A stretch of DNA of 64,000 nucleotides from Bacillus proteolyticus (GTDB taxonomy: Bacteria > Bacillota > Bacilli > Bacillales > Bacillaceae_G), in assembly GCF_001884065.1 (NCBI RefSeq), contig NZ_MACH01000138.1, forward strand, positions 62,001 through 126,000, in the 5' to 3' direction. A program made the translations under genes and the position numbers. The notes under the pieces were generated by a model. It was not told the origin of the DNA and searched no databases. It worked only from the letters and a program-made list of their open reading frames with translations. Shown here piece after piece: positions 1 to 8,524 of the stretch (positions are counted from its first letter, which is position 1; each line of letters opens with the position of its first letter).

Positions 1-1061
1 TTTCCTCTGTCGGTGAAAGTAAGCATTGTTTAACAGATGCTGTGGAAAAAGTTCCTTTTTCCATCGAAGCTTGCACTGGGACAACTTATGACGTAACAAA
101 AATGCAGCCACAGCTATTTGTTTGTGAATCATTTGAAGAGTTGACTGAGGCACTTGAGCAGTTCTCTACAACGATGGCGTTTAAAACAGGTGGCACAGAA
201 GGATTAGAAAAAGCAATCCGCTCCGAAAATCATGCTACAACTGAGCTAAGTAGCGGATTACAAATTACAGGTACATTTACAGAGACAATTAAAAATGATG
301 CTGGTGAAGTCATTTACATGAGAACAAGCTCTCCAACTGCATTAGCAATGCATAATAAACAGTTGGCAAATCATTCTACATCTGTACATAGTGATGGATT
401 CGGGACACCGGTCGGATTACTAGATGGAGACATTGCATTAGAAAATTGCAAAGAAGAACAGTTACAATCTTTAGGTATTACAATTGGAAACGGTGCAGAT
501 TTTACTTTTGCAAGTGACATTCATGTAAAAGGAACAGTAACTAACATTGTAAAGAATGATAATAAAATTGCCCTTATCTCGTTTATAGATTGTACAGTTA
601 CTTATAAAGATCGTTTACTATTTGATGCTTCATGGGGCGCATTTGATATGGCTGTTGGTTCAACAATTACTTCCGTATTCCCAGGTGCCGCAGATGCTGC
701 AGCATTTTTCCCAATGAATGAAGAAGTTCAAGAAATTCCTGCTCCACTTGTACTGAATGAACTTGAACGTATGTATCAAACAGTTCGCGATATTCGAAAT
801 GAAGGTATTTTACACGACGCGCATATCGAGCAATTAGTAGCAATTCAAGAAGTATTAAGTAAATTTTATGCGAAAGAATGGCTGCTCCGCCTTGAAATAT
901 TAGAATTGCTTTTAGAGCATAACAAAGGGTATGAAACATCATCAGCATTATTACAACAACTTTCTACTTTCACAACTGACGAAGCTGTAACACGTCTTAT
1001 TAACAATGGTCTTGCACTACTTTCTGTAAAGGATGTGAAAAATGATGCTACGATTAACTGA
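1..1061 (+). CDS. phhA: Phenylalanine 4-monooxygenase, C-terminal part (5' end outside window)
   Basis: The frame is open from the first base, so this is the 3' part of a longer gene. The first 55 or so residues match the end of the aromatic amino acid hydroxylase catalytic domain: an SSVGE motif, then a [18 protein letters not shown] block resembling the end of the animal phenylalanine hydroxylase core. The family converts phenylalanine to tyrosine with tetrahydrobiopterin and iron. About 290 further residues follow that the canonical short bacterial enzymes lack, a beta-rich part then a helical part. phhB overlaps its 3' end by 20 bases, which supports the call because PhhB recycles the pterin. 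The iron ligands lie outside the window and could not be checked. Confidence 0.88.
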   Translation, partial: SSVGESKHCLTDAVEKVPFSIEACTGTTYDVTKMQPQLFVCESFEELTEALEQFSTTMAFKTGGTEGLEKAIRSENHATTELSSGLQITGTFTETIKNDAGEVIYMRTSSPTALAMHNKQLANHSTSVHSDGFGTPVGLLDGDIALENCKEEQLQSLGITIGNGADFTFASDIHVKGTVTNIVKNDNKIALISFIDCTVTYKDRLLFDASWGAFDMAVGSTITSVFPGAADAAAFFPMNEEVQEIPAPLVLNELERMYQTVRDIRNEGILHDAHIEQLVAIQEVLSKFYAKEWLLRLEILELLLEHNKGYETSSALLQQLSTFTTDEAVTRLINNGLALLSVKDVKNDATIN

Positions 1062-1356
1062 GGAAGAAGTTCAAGAGGAATTATTGAAGGTAGATAAATG
1101 GATGATAAAAGATGAAAAATGGATTGAACGAAAATATATGTTTTCCGACTACTTAAAAGGAGTCGAATTTGTCTCTGAAGCCGCCAAACTATCAGAAGAA
1201 CATAATCACCATCCATTTATCCTTATCCAGTATAAAGCAGTCATTATTACTTTGTCATCTTGGAATGCAAAAGGTTTAACGAAACTAGATTTTGAGCTTG
1301 CGAAGCAATTTGATGAACTATTTTTACAAAATGAAAAAGCAATTATAAGAAAGTAA
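1042..1356 (+). CDS. phhB: Pterin-4a-carbinolamine dehydratase
   Basis: A 104-residue protein of normal family length with the diagnostic HNHHP motif at residues 54-58, whose histidines act in dehydrating 4a-hydroxytetrahydrobiopterin. It regenerates the pterin cofactor consumed by phenylalanine hydroxylase, the gene it overlaps by 20 bases, so the two are probably translationally coupled. The start at 1042 has a GGA ribosome-binding element 8 bases upstream; a second ATG follows directly at 1045 and cannot be excluded. A bidirectional terminator closes the operon. Confidence 0.93.
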   Translation: MMLRLTEEEVQEELLKVDKWMIKDEKWIERKYMFSDYLKGVEFVSEAAKLSEEHNHHPFILIQYKAVIITLSSWNAKGLTKLDFELAKQFDELFLQNEKAIIRK

Positions 1357-1384
1357 AAAGAGAAGCCTTCTTAGGCTTCTCCTT
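1357..1384. terminator. Bidirectional terminator between phhB and catE
   Basis: Stem GAGAAGCC/GGCTTCTC with A- and T-rich flanks serves both converging genes. The right arm contains the last codons and stop codon of catE, so the terminator is partly coding. Confidence 0.8.
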
Positions 1385-2228
1385 TAATTTTGAAATGAAT
1401 ACAATGTCCAAATGGATCCTCGACCTGTAATATTCCATCTTTGTACGTAGCAATCTTGCCAATATTTTTTAAGCTTTCACATACTTGCTCTTTTTGTTTT
1501 TCCTCTGCTAGTACAATTGTGAAATATTTCAACCCAACGGAATTTGGCATTTGCGGTGGTATTCCTTCACCTTGCCACGTATTTAAACCGATATGGTGAT
1601 GATAGCCACCTGCCGATACGAATAGCGCACCATTACGAGCTGGGATTGTTACTTCAAAACCAAGACCATCCACATAGAAACGTTTCGCTTCTTCTAAGTC
1701 AGCTACATGTAAATGAATATGTCCCATCACAGTACCAGCTGGGAATCCATTCCATGTACTGCCTTGCTGTAATAATCCTTCGCCATCTAACGGGTTACTA
1801 ACAAATGGTAGCTCTCCATTTTCATCATGCCAAACTTCTTTTTGGCGATCATGATAAATTTCAATCCCGTTTCCATCTGGATCAGCTAAATAAAGAGCTT
1901 CACTAAAGTAATGGTCAGCCCCACCATGTAATGGGTGTACTCTCTCAACAAAATGACGAAGAATATTTGCTAAGTCTTGTCTGTTTGGTAATAAAATTGC
2001 GTAGTGATATAAACCAGTTCGACCTCTTTGCTTCGGAAGAGCGTCTTCCTTTTCTTCTATGATGAGAAGTGGCTCATTTTCCTCATTACCAAACGTAACT
2101 ATTGTACTTTTTTCTTCCAGTACCTTCATACGCAATACTTCAGTATAAAACTCTAGTGATTTCTTTATATTTGATACGTATAAATGAACAACATCAAGTG
2201 TTGTGTCGGGATGAAGTTGAAAACTCAT
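1371..2228 (-). CDS. catE: Catechol 2,3-dioxygenase-like VOC family protein (CatE-like)
   Basis: Two tandem vicinal-oxygen-chelate domains make up a 285-residue protein. The N-terminal domain holds a complete His/His/Glu metal set (H15, H75, E123). In the second domain the matching positions look degenerate: His is kept in the HIHLHV strand but Tyr/Phe and His occupy the other two places. B. subtilis CatE pairs with the DoxX protein CatD and degrades catechol; the same pair is seen here, with catD 20 bases upstream. I chose the ATG at 2228, which has a GGGGG element 8 bases upstream, over the ATG at 2243. The substrate is inferred from family and context. Confidence 0.8.
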   Translation of the reverse strand: MSFQLHPDTTLDVVHLYVSNIKKSLEFYTEVLRMKVLEEKSTIVTFGNEENEPLLIIEEKEDALPKQRGRTGLYHYAILLPNRQDLANILRHFVERVHPLHGGADHYFSEALYLADPDGNGIEIYHDRQKEVWHDENGELPFVSNPLDGEGLLQQGSTWNGFPAGTVMGHIHLHVADLEEAKRFYVDGLGFEVTIPARNGALFVSAGGYHHHIGLNTWQGEGIPPQMPNSVGLKYFTIVLAEEKQKEQVCESLKNIGKIATYKDGILQVEDPFGHCIHFKIKGEA

Positions 2229-2248
2229 CTTGTTAGCCCCCATTTCAT

Positions 2249-2653
2249 TTAGTTCTTCTTTGACATTTTCTCTTTTAAGAAATTATCTACAAAACCATCA
2301 GCCTTCGCAACAAATAAGTATGCACCCATCGCTAATAATGCAAGTTCTAACTCAAACCCAGGATTTTTCCCGTCTCCTAACAGGCCTGCTGACCATTTTA
2401 CTTTCACAATCGCTCCAACCATAACAAGTGCAAATAATAAGCCAATATATCTTACACCTAAACCTAGAATTAACAATAGACCTCCAACTAATTCAACTGT
2501 TGCTACACCGTATGCAAGTCCTCCTGGTAAACCAATGCTTGTAAACCACCCTGCAATATTGTCAATTCCTGATTGGAATTTTGTTAAACCGTGCATAAAG
2601 AACGTTACCCCTAACACGATACGAATAATTAAGTTACCAATATGTTGATTCAT
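2249..2653 (-). CDS. catD: DoxX family membrane protein (CatD-like)
   Basis: A 134-residue protein with about four hydrophobic segments and the DoxX pattern of an N-terminal IIRIVLGVTFFMHGLTKF helix and a later GGLLLILGLG helix. AAAGGAGA lies 8 bases upstream of the ATG. Position directly before a CatE-like dioxygenase matches the B. subtilis catDE operon, where DoxX is linked to quinone and thiol-stress resistance. Transcription is divergent from the XRE-cupin regulator, a plausible but unproven controller. Confidence 0.82.
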   Translation of the reverse strand: MNQHIGNLIIRIVLGVTFFMHGLTKFQSGIDNIAGWFTSIGLPGGLAYGVATVELVGGLLLILGLGVRYIGLLFALVMVGAIVKVKWSAGLLGDGKNPGFELELALLAMGAYLFVAKADGFVDNFLKEKMSKKN

Positions 2654-2810
2654 TTCTTTCTCTCCTTTATAGTTTTCTTATACAAAACTTTTATTCACAT
2701 TACAAAACATACACTAATTATTTTTATTCGTCAATTCATTTTTCATGAGAAAAAATATATTTTTTTTGCTATGATACAAATAGTTGTTTACAAAAAAGGA
2801 GCATGATTTT

Positions 2811-3356
2811 ATGAATATCGGTTCTGCAATTCGTGAAATTCGTCAACGTAGAGGTATTACGATCGCCCAAATCTGTGAAGGAACAGGTCTTTCTAAAGGC
2901 TTTATGAGTCAAGTTGAAAACAATAAAACATCACCATCTATCTCAACTTTAGAAACGATCTCTAATTTTTTAAATATTCCCCTTCCCTATTTATTGTTAG
3001 AACAAAAGGATCGTTTAAAAATTGTAAAAAAAGAAAAACGTAAATACAGTGTTTATGGAAAAGATGAACAAAGAATTGAGCATGTCGCGGAGCAAGGTGG
3101 CCTTCGCCTAAATCTCGTAGAAATTCCTGCTGGGTTTCCAAAAGAAAACTCACCAAATGCTCATGAAGGTGAAGAGTGTCATCTTGTATTACGCGGAAAA
3201 CTAGAAGTTCAACATGGTGAAGACATTGCAATTGTAGAAGAAGGCGATTCTTTCTCCTGGAATGCATGCGTTCCTCATATTGTTCGTAATATAGGTGAAG
3301 AGTCCGCGTTATTACTTATCTCTAGTCATGCGGAAAATCGAAAACGCGTTTACTAA
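2811..3356 (+). CDS. XRE-family regulator with C-terminal cupin domain
   Basis: Residues about 3-58 form a Cro/C1-type helix-turn-helix (GITIAQICEGTGLSKGFMSQ). Residues about 105-175 form a cupin barrel with the EGEECHLVLRGKL strand pair and a late VPHIVRN motif. This architecture is common in regulators that sense small metabolites through the cupin. I chose the ATG at 2811, 9 bases after AAAAAAGGAG, rather than the in-frame TTG at 2784. The gene is divergent from catDE across about 155 bases of AT-rich DNA. The ligand is unknown. Confidence 0.88.
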   Translation: MNIGSAIREIRQRRGITIAQICEGTGLSKGFMSQVENNKTSPSISTLETISNFLNIPLPYLLLEQKDRLKIVKKEKRKYSVYGKDEQRIEHVAEQGGLRLNLVEIPAGFPKENSPNAHEGEECHLVLRGKLEVQHGEDIAIVEEGDSFSWNACVPHIVRNIGEESALLLISSHAENRKRVY

Positions 3357-3361
3357 TTGAT

Positions 3362-3398
3362 AAAAAAAGAAGCCTGTTTCGTAACAGGCTTCTTTTTT
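3362..3398. terminator. Bidirectional terminator
   Basis: AAGAAGCCTGTT/AACAGGCTTCTT stem with a TCGT loop, flanked by A7 on the left and T6 on the right. It serves the XRE-cupin gene and the converging MaoC-like gene. Confidence 0.9.
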
Positions 3399-3774
3399 AT
3401 CCCCTTATAATTCCATAACTTGTCCCAACTAGTACGGTCTTTTCATGTTGATTACGATATACTGACTCAATTGAAACTTTTTTATACCCTTCCATTTGTT
3501 CAATATTTGTTAAAGTTAATTCACAAGTAATCGTATCCCCTGTAAAAACTGGCCTAATAAATTCGCTTACTAATTCCCTTGCTATGTAATGTAACTCTTC
3601 GCCTACTTTCGTCCCAATACTAGCCGTCAATAAACCATGAACCATTAACCTTCCATTCTCATCATATTCCATATGATGCCTACCTTTATCACCTGTAATA
3701 TTGGCAAATTCGAAAACTTCTTCCTCGGTAAATCTTCTTTCATATTTAAATACATCCCCAACTTTTACATTCAT
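3397..3774 (-). CDS. MaoC-like hotdog dehydratase family protein
   Basis: A 125-residue single hotdog-fold protein. It has the MaoC/(R)-hydratase layout: an N-terminal VGDVFKYERRFTEEEVFEFANITGD segment, then MVHGLLTASIGTKV around the active-site helix and FIRPVFTGDTITCELTLT. Family members hydrate enoyl-CoA or bind acyl-CoA, but the usual catalytic Asp-His pair is only partly recognisable, so the reaction is uncertain. A GGGGG element lies 6 bases before the ATG. It is a single gene with its own promoter region. Confidence 0.75.
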   Translation of the reverse strand: MNVKVGDVFKYERRFTEEEVFEFANITGDKGRHHMEYDENGRLMVHGLLTASIGTKVGEELHYIARELVSEFIRPVFTGDTITCELTLTNIEQMEGYKKVSIESVYRNQHEKTVLVGTSYGIIRG

Positions 3775-3886
3775 TTTTATCCCCCATTCAATAAACTGAA
3801 TTTTCTTTCATTTTATCATAAAATGAGTCTCAATTCAGTTTATATTAATTAAAATAGCAATCCTTTTTCTTCACTACCTTATAAGT

Positions 3887-4345
3887 TTATCGGTGCCCAT
3901 CCTTTTTTGCTACTTGATACCCGTAGTACGCACATGTCCCATTTCTTGATAACTCTCTTACTTCAAAACCACAACTTCTATAAAAATCAAAATTGTTAGC
4001 GGCTGTATGTGCAAACCAATCACCATGAGGAAGCTTTTGCAAACAAAGAGCTACCAGTTTCTTACCTAATCCTTTCCCTCTATACTCACACTTCACAACT
4101 AAATTTACTATGTTAGCAACCATGATTTGATCAGAAATTACTCTAACCATCGCGACCATCTCTTCTTCATCCCAAATTGTGAAAGCCCATGTTGAATTTT
4201 CAAATGCTATCGAAAATTTTTCAATTTGCCAAGAAGGGATATTATCATTACTCCAACCAGCATCTTCAAATAATGTTTTAACTGCATATGCTGGCACTCC
4301 ATTCGTTCCTTCACGAATAATTAGTCCATTATGATAAATATACAT
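3887..4345 (-). CDS. GNAT family N-acetyltransferase
   Basis: A 152-residue GNAT protein. The acetyl-CoA-binding motif is visible as VVKCEYRGKGLGKKLV (R/Q-x-x-G-x-G type), followed by a typical C-terminal FYRSCGFEVR strand-helix. I set the start at 4345 because AAAGGAGGG lies just upstream; the longer frame to 4375 has no such signal. The substrate cannot be told from sequence. The neighbouring acetyltransferase is of a different subfamily. Confidence 0.85.
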   Translation of the reverse strand: MYIYHNGLIIREGTNGVPAYAVKTLFEDAGWSNDNIPSWQIEKFSIAFENSTWAFTIWDEEEMVAMVRVISDQIMVANIVNLVVKCEYRGKGLGKKLVALCLQKLPHGDWFAHTAANNFDFYRSCGFEVRELSRNGTCAYYGYQVAKKDGHR

Positions 4346-4416
4346 GTAATCCCTCCTTTTATTTTTATATACCATTCTTCAAAAAGTATATTTCACCTTT
4401 AAAAAAGTGAACTTTT

Positions 4417-4923
4417 TCATCCAACTCTCTTAATAGAATAAACTAAGACATCAATCCCATGAAATGCAGTTGTTTTTTCATAGCTAAGTCCTGTTTTTCT
4501 AGCTACAAATATTGAAGCTGGGTGGTTCGGATTAATAAGTGAAATTAATTTATTCATTTGTAATGCTTGAAAACCATAGTCTCGAAATGCCGCCGCAGCC
4601 TCTTTCGCATACCCTTTCCCCCAGTACTTAGGAAGTAGCCAATAGCCAATCTCAATTTCCTCTTTTCCATCTACCTTCTGTTTGACAAGCCCTGCATGAC
4701 CAATTCGTATTCCCGTCTCTTTTTCAATCATTACAAATAAACCTAGACCATTTTTATAATTCGGAAGCACCCATTCCTCCAAACTTTTTTTGCATTGCAT
4801 ATATGTTTTTAACGTCCCATTTCCAATATAGCGCATTACCTTCTCATTCCCCCATAAAGACGCATAAAACGATAAATCATCCCTTGTGTATTTACGAAAT
4901 TGTAAGCGATCTGTATGGAACAC
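4417..4923 (-). CDS. RimJ/RimL-type GNAT acetyltransferase
   Basis: A 168-residue GNAT protein of the RimJ/RimL type: N-terminal TDRLQFRKYTRDDL, central IEIGYWLLPKYWGKGYAKEA (acetyl-CoA loop) and C-terminal NHPASIFVARKTGLSYE. Such enzymes acetylate N-termini or small amines; no specific substrate can be assigned. It starts at a GTG with GGGAGTGA about 8-11 bases upstream. It lies 71 bases upstream of the other GNAT gene and may share a transcript with it. Confidence 0.85.
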   Translation of the reverse strand: MFHTDRLQFRKYTRDDLSFYASLWGNEKVMRYIGNGTLKTYMQCKKSLEEWVLPNYKNGLGLFVMIEKETGIRIGHAGLVKQKVDGKEEIEIGYWLLPKYWGKGYAKEAAAAFRDYGFQALQMNKLISLINPNHPASIFVARKTGLSYEKTTAFHGIDVLVYSIKRVG

Positions 4924-5041
4924 TTTTTAACTCACTCCCATCATTTTGAACCTTATTACATATCAATATATTTCAAACTATATAAATGTTTACTAATTCG
5001 CAAAAGAAAGAAAATTCAGTCTTATAAAGGTGTATTATATC

Positions 5042-5075
5042 AAAAAAAAGCAGTAGACAAAAGAGTGTCTACTGC
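5042..5075 (-). terminator. Rho-independent terminator downstream of the iron/ankyrin operon
   Basis: Perfect 9-bp stem GCAGTAGAC/GTCTACTGC followed on the minus strand by T8. No gene starts between it and the ankyrin gene, so it probably ends that operon. Confidence 0.85.
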
Positions 5076-5149
5076 ATCCATATCATAACTAGCAAAAAGA
5101 AAACTACAATTGAGGGGGGGTGTAGGATTTTCAAATATACTAGATACTT

Positions 5150-5206
5150 ATCCCGTTCTAACGGGCGGTAAACTTTCCAATTATATTAAAATGAAAAGTT
5201 TACCGC
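5150..5206. repeat. Possible bcr1-type repeat remnant with 12-bp inverted repeat
   Basis: A small CCCGTT/AACGGG hairpin abuts a perfect 12-bp inverted repeat GCGGTAAACTTT/AAAGTTTACCGC (5165-5176 and 5195-5206). The order TATCCCG, small hairpin, GGGCGGTAA resembles the left end of the full repeat at 51211, so it may be a decayed copy. It could equally be a local hairpin in the 3' UTR of the ankyrin gene. Confidence 0.4.
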
Positions 5207-5227
5207 ACATAAGAACTTTTACGGTGA

Positions 5228-5623
5228 TTAAGAGAGCACCGTTAAGTACTTAAATACACGCTCTGCTTTTTCTCCACCCATTCGAGCATGTTGAAGAAGG
5301 GAAATACTATGTGGGCCAGATGCACGTAATGCTTCTGGTTGTGCTACTAAAATAGCTTGTACAACTTCTAACTCTCCAAGCATAGCTGCTGCAAAAACAT
5401 CCATCCGAGCACCCTTTTCTAGTAAATAAAGAGCAATATCTTTACGCCCCACATGTGCTGCTGCTCCTAAAGCACTTTCCCAATCTGAACCGCCCCAATT
5501 ATAAGAAGCATGAAGTAAGCTTGGTGATTCGAACAAAAGCTCCTGTACCCTTTCTAGATCTCCATGAGCTGCCATAACAAATTCTCTTACTAATTCAGTG
5601 GTAATACATTCTTCTGTTTGCAT
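5228..5623 (-). CDS. Ankyrin-repeat protein, last gene of the iron transporter operon
   Basis: A 131-residue protein with about three degenerate ankyrin repeats. The clearest is GDLERVQELLFESPSLLHAS, then ESALGAAAHVGRKDIALYLLEKGARMDV and GELEVVQAILVAQPEALRA. There is no signal peptide or membrane segment, so it is probably a cytoplasmic protein-binding module. Its ATG has AAAGGAGC upstream and lies 34 bases inside the ATPase gene, which suggests coupled translation. The partner is unknown; the link to iron uptake is from position only. Confidence 0.82.
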   Translation of the reverse strand: MQTEECITTELVREFVMAAHGDLERVQELLFESPSLLHASYNWGGSDWESALGAAAHVGRKDIALYLLEKGARMDVFAAAMLGELEVVQAILVAQPEALRASGPHSISLLQHARMGGEKAERVFKYLTVLS

Positions 5624-6408
5624 CGCTCTGCTCCTTTTTTAGAAATTCGTTTCGGTGTAAAAAATGGCTTGTCGCTTCCTTGAAAAATATCTACTTCTAT
5701 GCCAAATACATGTTGAAACATTTGTTGACATAATACTTCTTCTGGTACACCGTCATACTGAATCTTGCCTTGCTTTAATACGAGTAAACGATCACTATAT
5801 TGAGCCGCTTGGTTAATGTCATGTAAAACCATTATAATTGTCATACCAAACTCCTCTTTTAATCGTTTCACAAGTTCCATTACTTCCAACTGGTGAACGA
5901 TATCCAAAAAGGTTGTTGGTTCATCTAATAATAAGACATTTGTACGTTGTGCTAGCGTCATCGCAATCCAAGCACGTTGTCTTTCTCCTCCTGACAAAGA
6001 CTGTAAAAGACGATATTCATACCCTTCAAGATTTGTAACAGACAATGCCCAATCAACAATTTCTTCATCTTCTTTATTCAAGCGACTACTCCATGATTTA
6101 TGAGGACCTCTTCCGAACTGTATTAACTCTTTCACTGTTAAATCTAATTGATGATCATGCATTTGTGGTAACATCGCTAATTGCTTCGCTACATCCACAC
6201 TCTTCATCGTATGAATATTTTCCCCATCTAAAATGATATCTCCTTCGCTTTGTTTAAGTAGCCTTGCTATTAAACGAAGCAAAGTAGACTTCCCCGACCC
6301 ATTCGGACCGATTAAACTAACGATTTCTCCAGCTTTAATATGTACATTCATATTTTGCATTTGAAATCTTTCAGAATGTGCGTAAAACACTTTGTTAACG
6401 GAAATCAC
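5590..6408 (-). CDS. Iron(III)/siderophore-type ABC transporter ATP-binding protein
   Basis: A 272-residue FecE/FhuC-type ATPase. Walker A GPNGSGKST is at residues 34-42, followed by the Q-loop, the LSGGERQRAW signature, Walker B NVLLLDEPT and the switch histidine in VLHDINQA. It powers import with the permease, whose end it overlaps by 14 bases. The 3' end overlaps the ankyrin gene. The tight overlaps and the Fur boxes upstream of the first gene indicate one iron-regulated transcript. Confidence 0.93.
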   Translation of the reverse strand: MISVNKVFYAHSERFQMQNMNVHIKAGEIVSLIGPNGSGKSTLLRLIARLLKQSEGDIILDGENIHTMKSVDVAKQLAMLPQMHDHQLDLTVKELIQFGRGPHKSWSSRLNKEDEEIVDWALSVTNLEGYEYRLLQSLSGGERQRAWIAMTLAQRTNVLLLDEPTTFLDIVHQLEVMELVKRLKEEFGMTIIMVLHDINQAAQYSDRLLVLKQGKIQYDGVPEEVLCQQMFQHVFGIEVDIFQGSDKPFFTPKRISKKGAERCKQKNVLPLN

Positions 6409-7432
6409 GTTGTTTTCCTCCTCTATGAATTAAATATAAGAAGAACGGACCGCCCAAGAAGGACAATAAAATACCAACAGGCAATTCGATTGGATCGAAC
6501 CAACTTCGAGCTATCGCATCCGCGAAAACAAGTAATATCCCTCCGCCAAGGCAGGATAATGGCAGTAAATATTTATAGTCATTTCCAACTAATAAACGTA
6601 ACATATGTGGTACAACAAGACCGACAAATCCAATAAGTCCAGAAACACTAACCGCAATTCCAGCTAATAATGTACTTACTACTATTAAATAAAACCGACT
6701 TCTCTCCACGTTATGCCCTAATAATTTCGCCATTTCATCTCCTAGCATTAATACTCGAATATGCTTAATGCCAAAGAAAGCCAATATAATAGCGAATATT
6801 GCATAATAAATAATCATGTTTAAATGCGCCCAACTTACACCACCAATACCACCAGCTAACCACGGTAATACAGATTGTACTTTATCACTATGTAGTAACA
6901 TTAATGCTGACGTTGCTGCACCAATTAATGCATTGATTGATACACCTACTAAGACGATTCTTGAAGGCGGTGCCCCTTTTTGCCATGATAAAGCGTAAAT
7001 AACCATCGCTGTTATGAAAGCACCTAAAAATGCTCCTAGCGGTAAAAAAGCCATATGCTGAGGGAATAGAATCATAATTACAATTGCTACAAGACCTGCT
7101 CCGGATGAAACCCCGATAATACCAGGGTCTGCAAGAGGGTTTCTCATAACCCCTTGCAGTAATGCTCCAGATGTAGCTAAACACGTTCCTACTATAAACC
7201 CCACAAGCACTCTCGGTATACGAAGATCCCATACAATTCGATGAACTGTCGAATCTTCATCTTGTATCCCTGTTAGAATGTCTCCTAAAGAAAAGGATAA
7301 ACTTCCTGCGAAAAGACCATAAAAAAGACCTAGAATCGTTAATACAACTAAAATAACTGCTGTTACCCATCTTTTTTTCGCAAAGGGATGTTCCTTTTCT
7401 CTTACTGCTTCACTACTCTCCATACTCATCAT
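6395..7432 (-). CDS. FecCD-family ABC transporter permease
   Basis: A 345-residue protein with about nine to ten membrane segments and FecCD hallmarks: DLRIPRVLVGFIVGTCLATSG, GVMRNPLADPGIIGVSSGAG, and GLIGFVGLVVPHMLR, which contacts the ATPase. A single permease gene implies a homodimer. The start ATG overlaps the stop of the binding-protein gene (ATGA). The charged N-terminal 20 residues are cytoplasmic. Confidence 0.93.
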   Translation of the reverse strand: MMSMESSEAVREKEHPFAKKRWVTAVILVVLTILGLFYGLFAGSLSFSLGDILTGIQDEDSTVHRIVWDLRIPRVLVGFIVGTCLATSGALLQGVMRNPLADPGIIGVSSGAGLVAIVIMILFPQHMAFLPLGAFLGAFITAMVIYALSWQKGAPPSRIVLVGVSINALIGAATSALMLLHSDKVQSVLPWLAGGIGGVSWAHLNMIIYYAIFAIILAFFGIKHIRVLMLGDEMAKLLGHNVERSRFYLIVVSTLLAGIAVSVSGLIGFVGLVVPHMLRLLVGNDYKYLLPLSCLGGGILLVFADAIARSWFDPIELPVGILLSFLGGPFFLYLIHRGGKQRDFR

Positions 7433-8376
7433 TTCCTTACATCTTGTATACTTTTATACATAAAGTCCATTGCTTCTGTTACTTTTGTTCCAGGATTTGA
7501 TCCAAATAAATTTGGTGGCAAAATAACAACACGATTTTGTTTGACTGCATCTAAATTTTTCCACGCTTCATTTTTCATCATTTCGCCTTCAAATGCTTTT
7601 TTCACACTATTTGGATCTCCATGTGTAATTAAATAAATTACATCTGGGTTCGCCTCAATAATGCGTTCTACACTTAGCTGTGCATATTGCGGATATTCTT
7701 TCATTTCTGGAAAACCAGCTGCAATATTTTTACCGCCCGTTTTTTCTAAAATATCACCTGACAGAGATGTTGGTAACGCTGCTAAATAAGTGCCTGGTGC
7801 TCCATACACTAGTAATGCTTTAACGTCACTCTTTTTCTCATATTTCTTCATTTGATCATTAATTTTTTGATTAAATTCTTTTGCTTTATCTTCTTTCTTC
7901 ATCACTGTTCCATACATTTCAATACTCTTTTGAATATCTTTTACAGAATTGGCTGAAGAAATGATTACTTTTGTTCCTTGTCCTTCAACCGTTGGAATGT
8001 TCTTTTGGAATCCATTGTTAGCAACAAGTACATCCGGTTTTAAACTAGCAATTTGCTCAAAATTCGGTTGATGTGCATTCCCGATTACTTGCGCTTTCTT
8101 TAATTCCTCTGGGAGAGTTAATTTTGTATCAGGACGACCTACTATTTTTCCACCTAAAGCATGAATAATATCCATGTCTCCCATACTCAACGTAGCAAAA
8201 CTTTCAGGAACTTTATTGAATGTTACCTTTCTGTTTGAGAGATCGGTAATTTCGATTTTGTCTGTTCCTTTTTCTGTTTTTGTTGCAGATGCTTTTTCGT
8301 TTTCCCTTGCACTGCAACCTATTAACAAGAAAAAAATAGATAAGATTGCTGTGAACAGCGTAATAGATTTTTTCAT
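7429..8376 (-). CDS. Iron-compound (possibly heme) substrate-binding lipoprotein
   Basis: A 315-residue class III binding protein with a lipoprotein signal (LLIGC, lipidated Cys21). It carries the Fe/B12 periplasmic-binding fold: PESFATLSMGDMDIIHALGG, then FEQIASLKPDVLVANNG. The stretch YGAPGTYLAALPTSLSGDIL followed by EKTGGKN resembles heme-binding IsdE-type proteins as I recall them, so heme is one candidate ligand beside a siderophore. Two Fur boxes lie 17 and 54 bases upstream. The ligand is not settled by sequence. Confidence 0.88.
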   Translation of the reverse strand: MKKSITLFTAILSIFFLLIGCSARENEKASATKTEKGTDKIEITDLSNRKVTFNKVPESFATLSMGDMDIIHALGGKIVGRPDTKLTLPEELKKAQVIGNAHQPNFEQIASLKPDVLVANNGFQKNIPTVEGQGTKVIISSANSVKDIQKSIEMYGTVMKKEDKAKEFNQKINDQMKKYEKKSDVKALLVYGAPGTYLAALPTSLSGDILEKTGGKNIAAGFPEMKEYPQYAQLSVERIIEANPDVIYLITHGDPNSVKKAFEGEMMKNEAWKNLDAVKQNRVVILPPNLFGSNPGTKVTEAMDFMYKSIQDVRK

Positions 8377-8392
8377 TCTTCCACCTCTAATT

Positions 8393-8411
8393 GATAATGA
8401 TAATCATTGAC
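8393..8411 (-). promoter_or_regulatory. Fur box (proximal)
   Basis: GATAATGATAATCATTGAC matches 16-17 of 19 positions of the classical Fur consensus. It lies just upstream of the binding-protein start, so the operon should be repressed when iron is plentiful. Confidence 0.88.
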
Positions 8412-8429
8412 TACTATTCTACTTTAATT

Positions 8430-8448
8430 GATAAGGATTATCATTGTC
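8430..8448 (-). promoter_or_regulatory. Fur box (distal)
   Basis: GATAAGGATTATCATTGTC is a second good Fur-type palindrome, centred 37 bases upstream of the first. Two sites suggest tight repression. Confidence 0.82.
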
Positions 8449-8481
8449 AACATGAAACGCATACATTTTCTACAAAAAACA

Positions 8482-8519
8482 AAAAAACGCTACAAAAAGA
8501 TTTCTTCTTTTCGTAGCGC
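8482..8519 (-). terminator. Terminator after yrhC
   Basis: Stem GCGCTACGAAAAGA/TCTTTTTGTAGCG on the minus strand followed by T7. It lies 6 bases past the yrhC stop. Confidence 0.85.
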
Positions 8520-8524
8520 CCTAT

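Larger units (their letters stand above)
4924..5227. other. Intergenic region with a terminator and a hairpin-rich repeat remnant
   Basis: About 300 bases without a credible gene. It holds the minus-strand terminator at 5042-5075, a run of seven G at 5114-5120, and the hairpin-rich stretch at 5150-5206. Nothing else is recognised in the AT-rich remainder. Confidence 0.6.
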
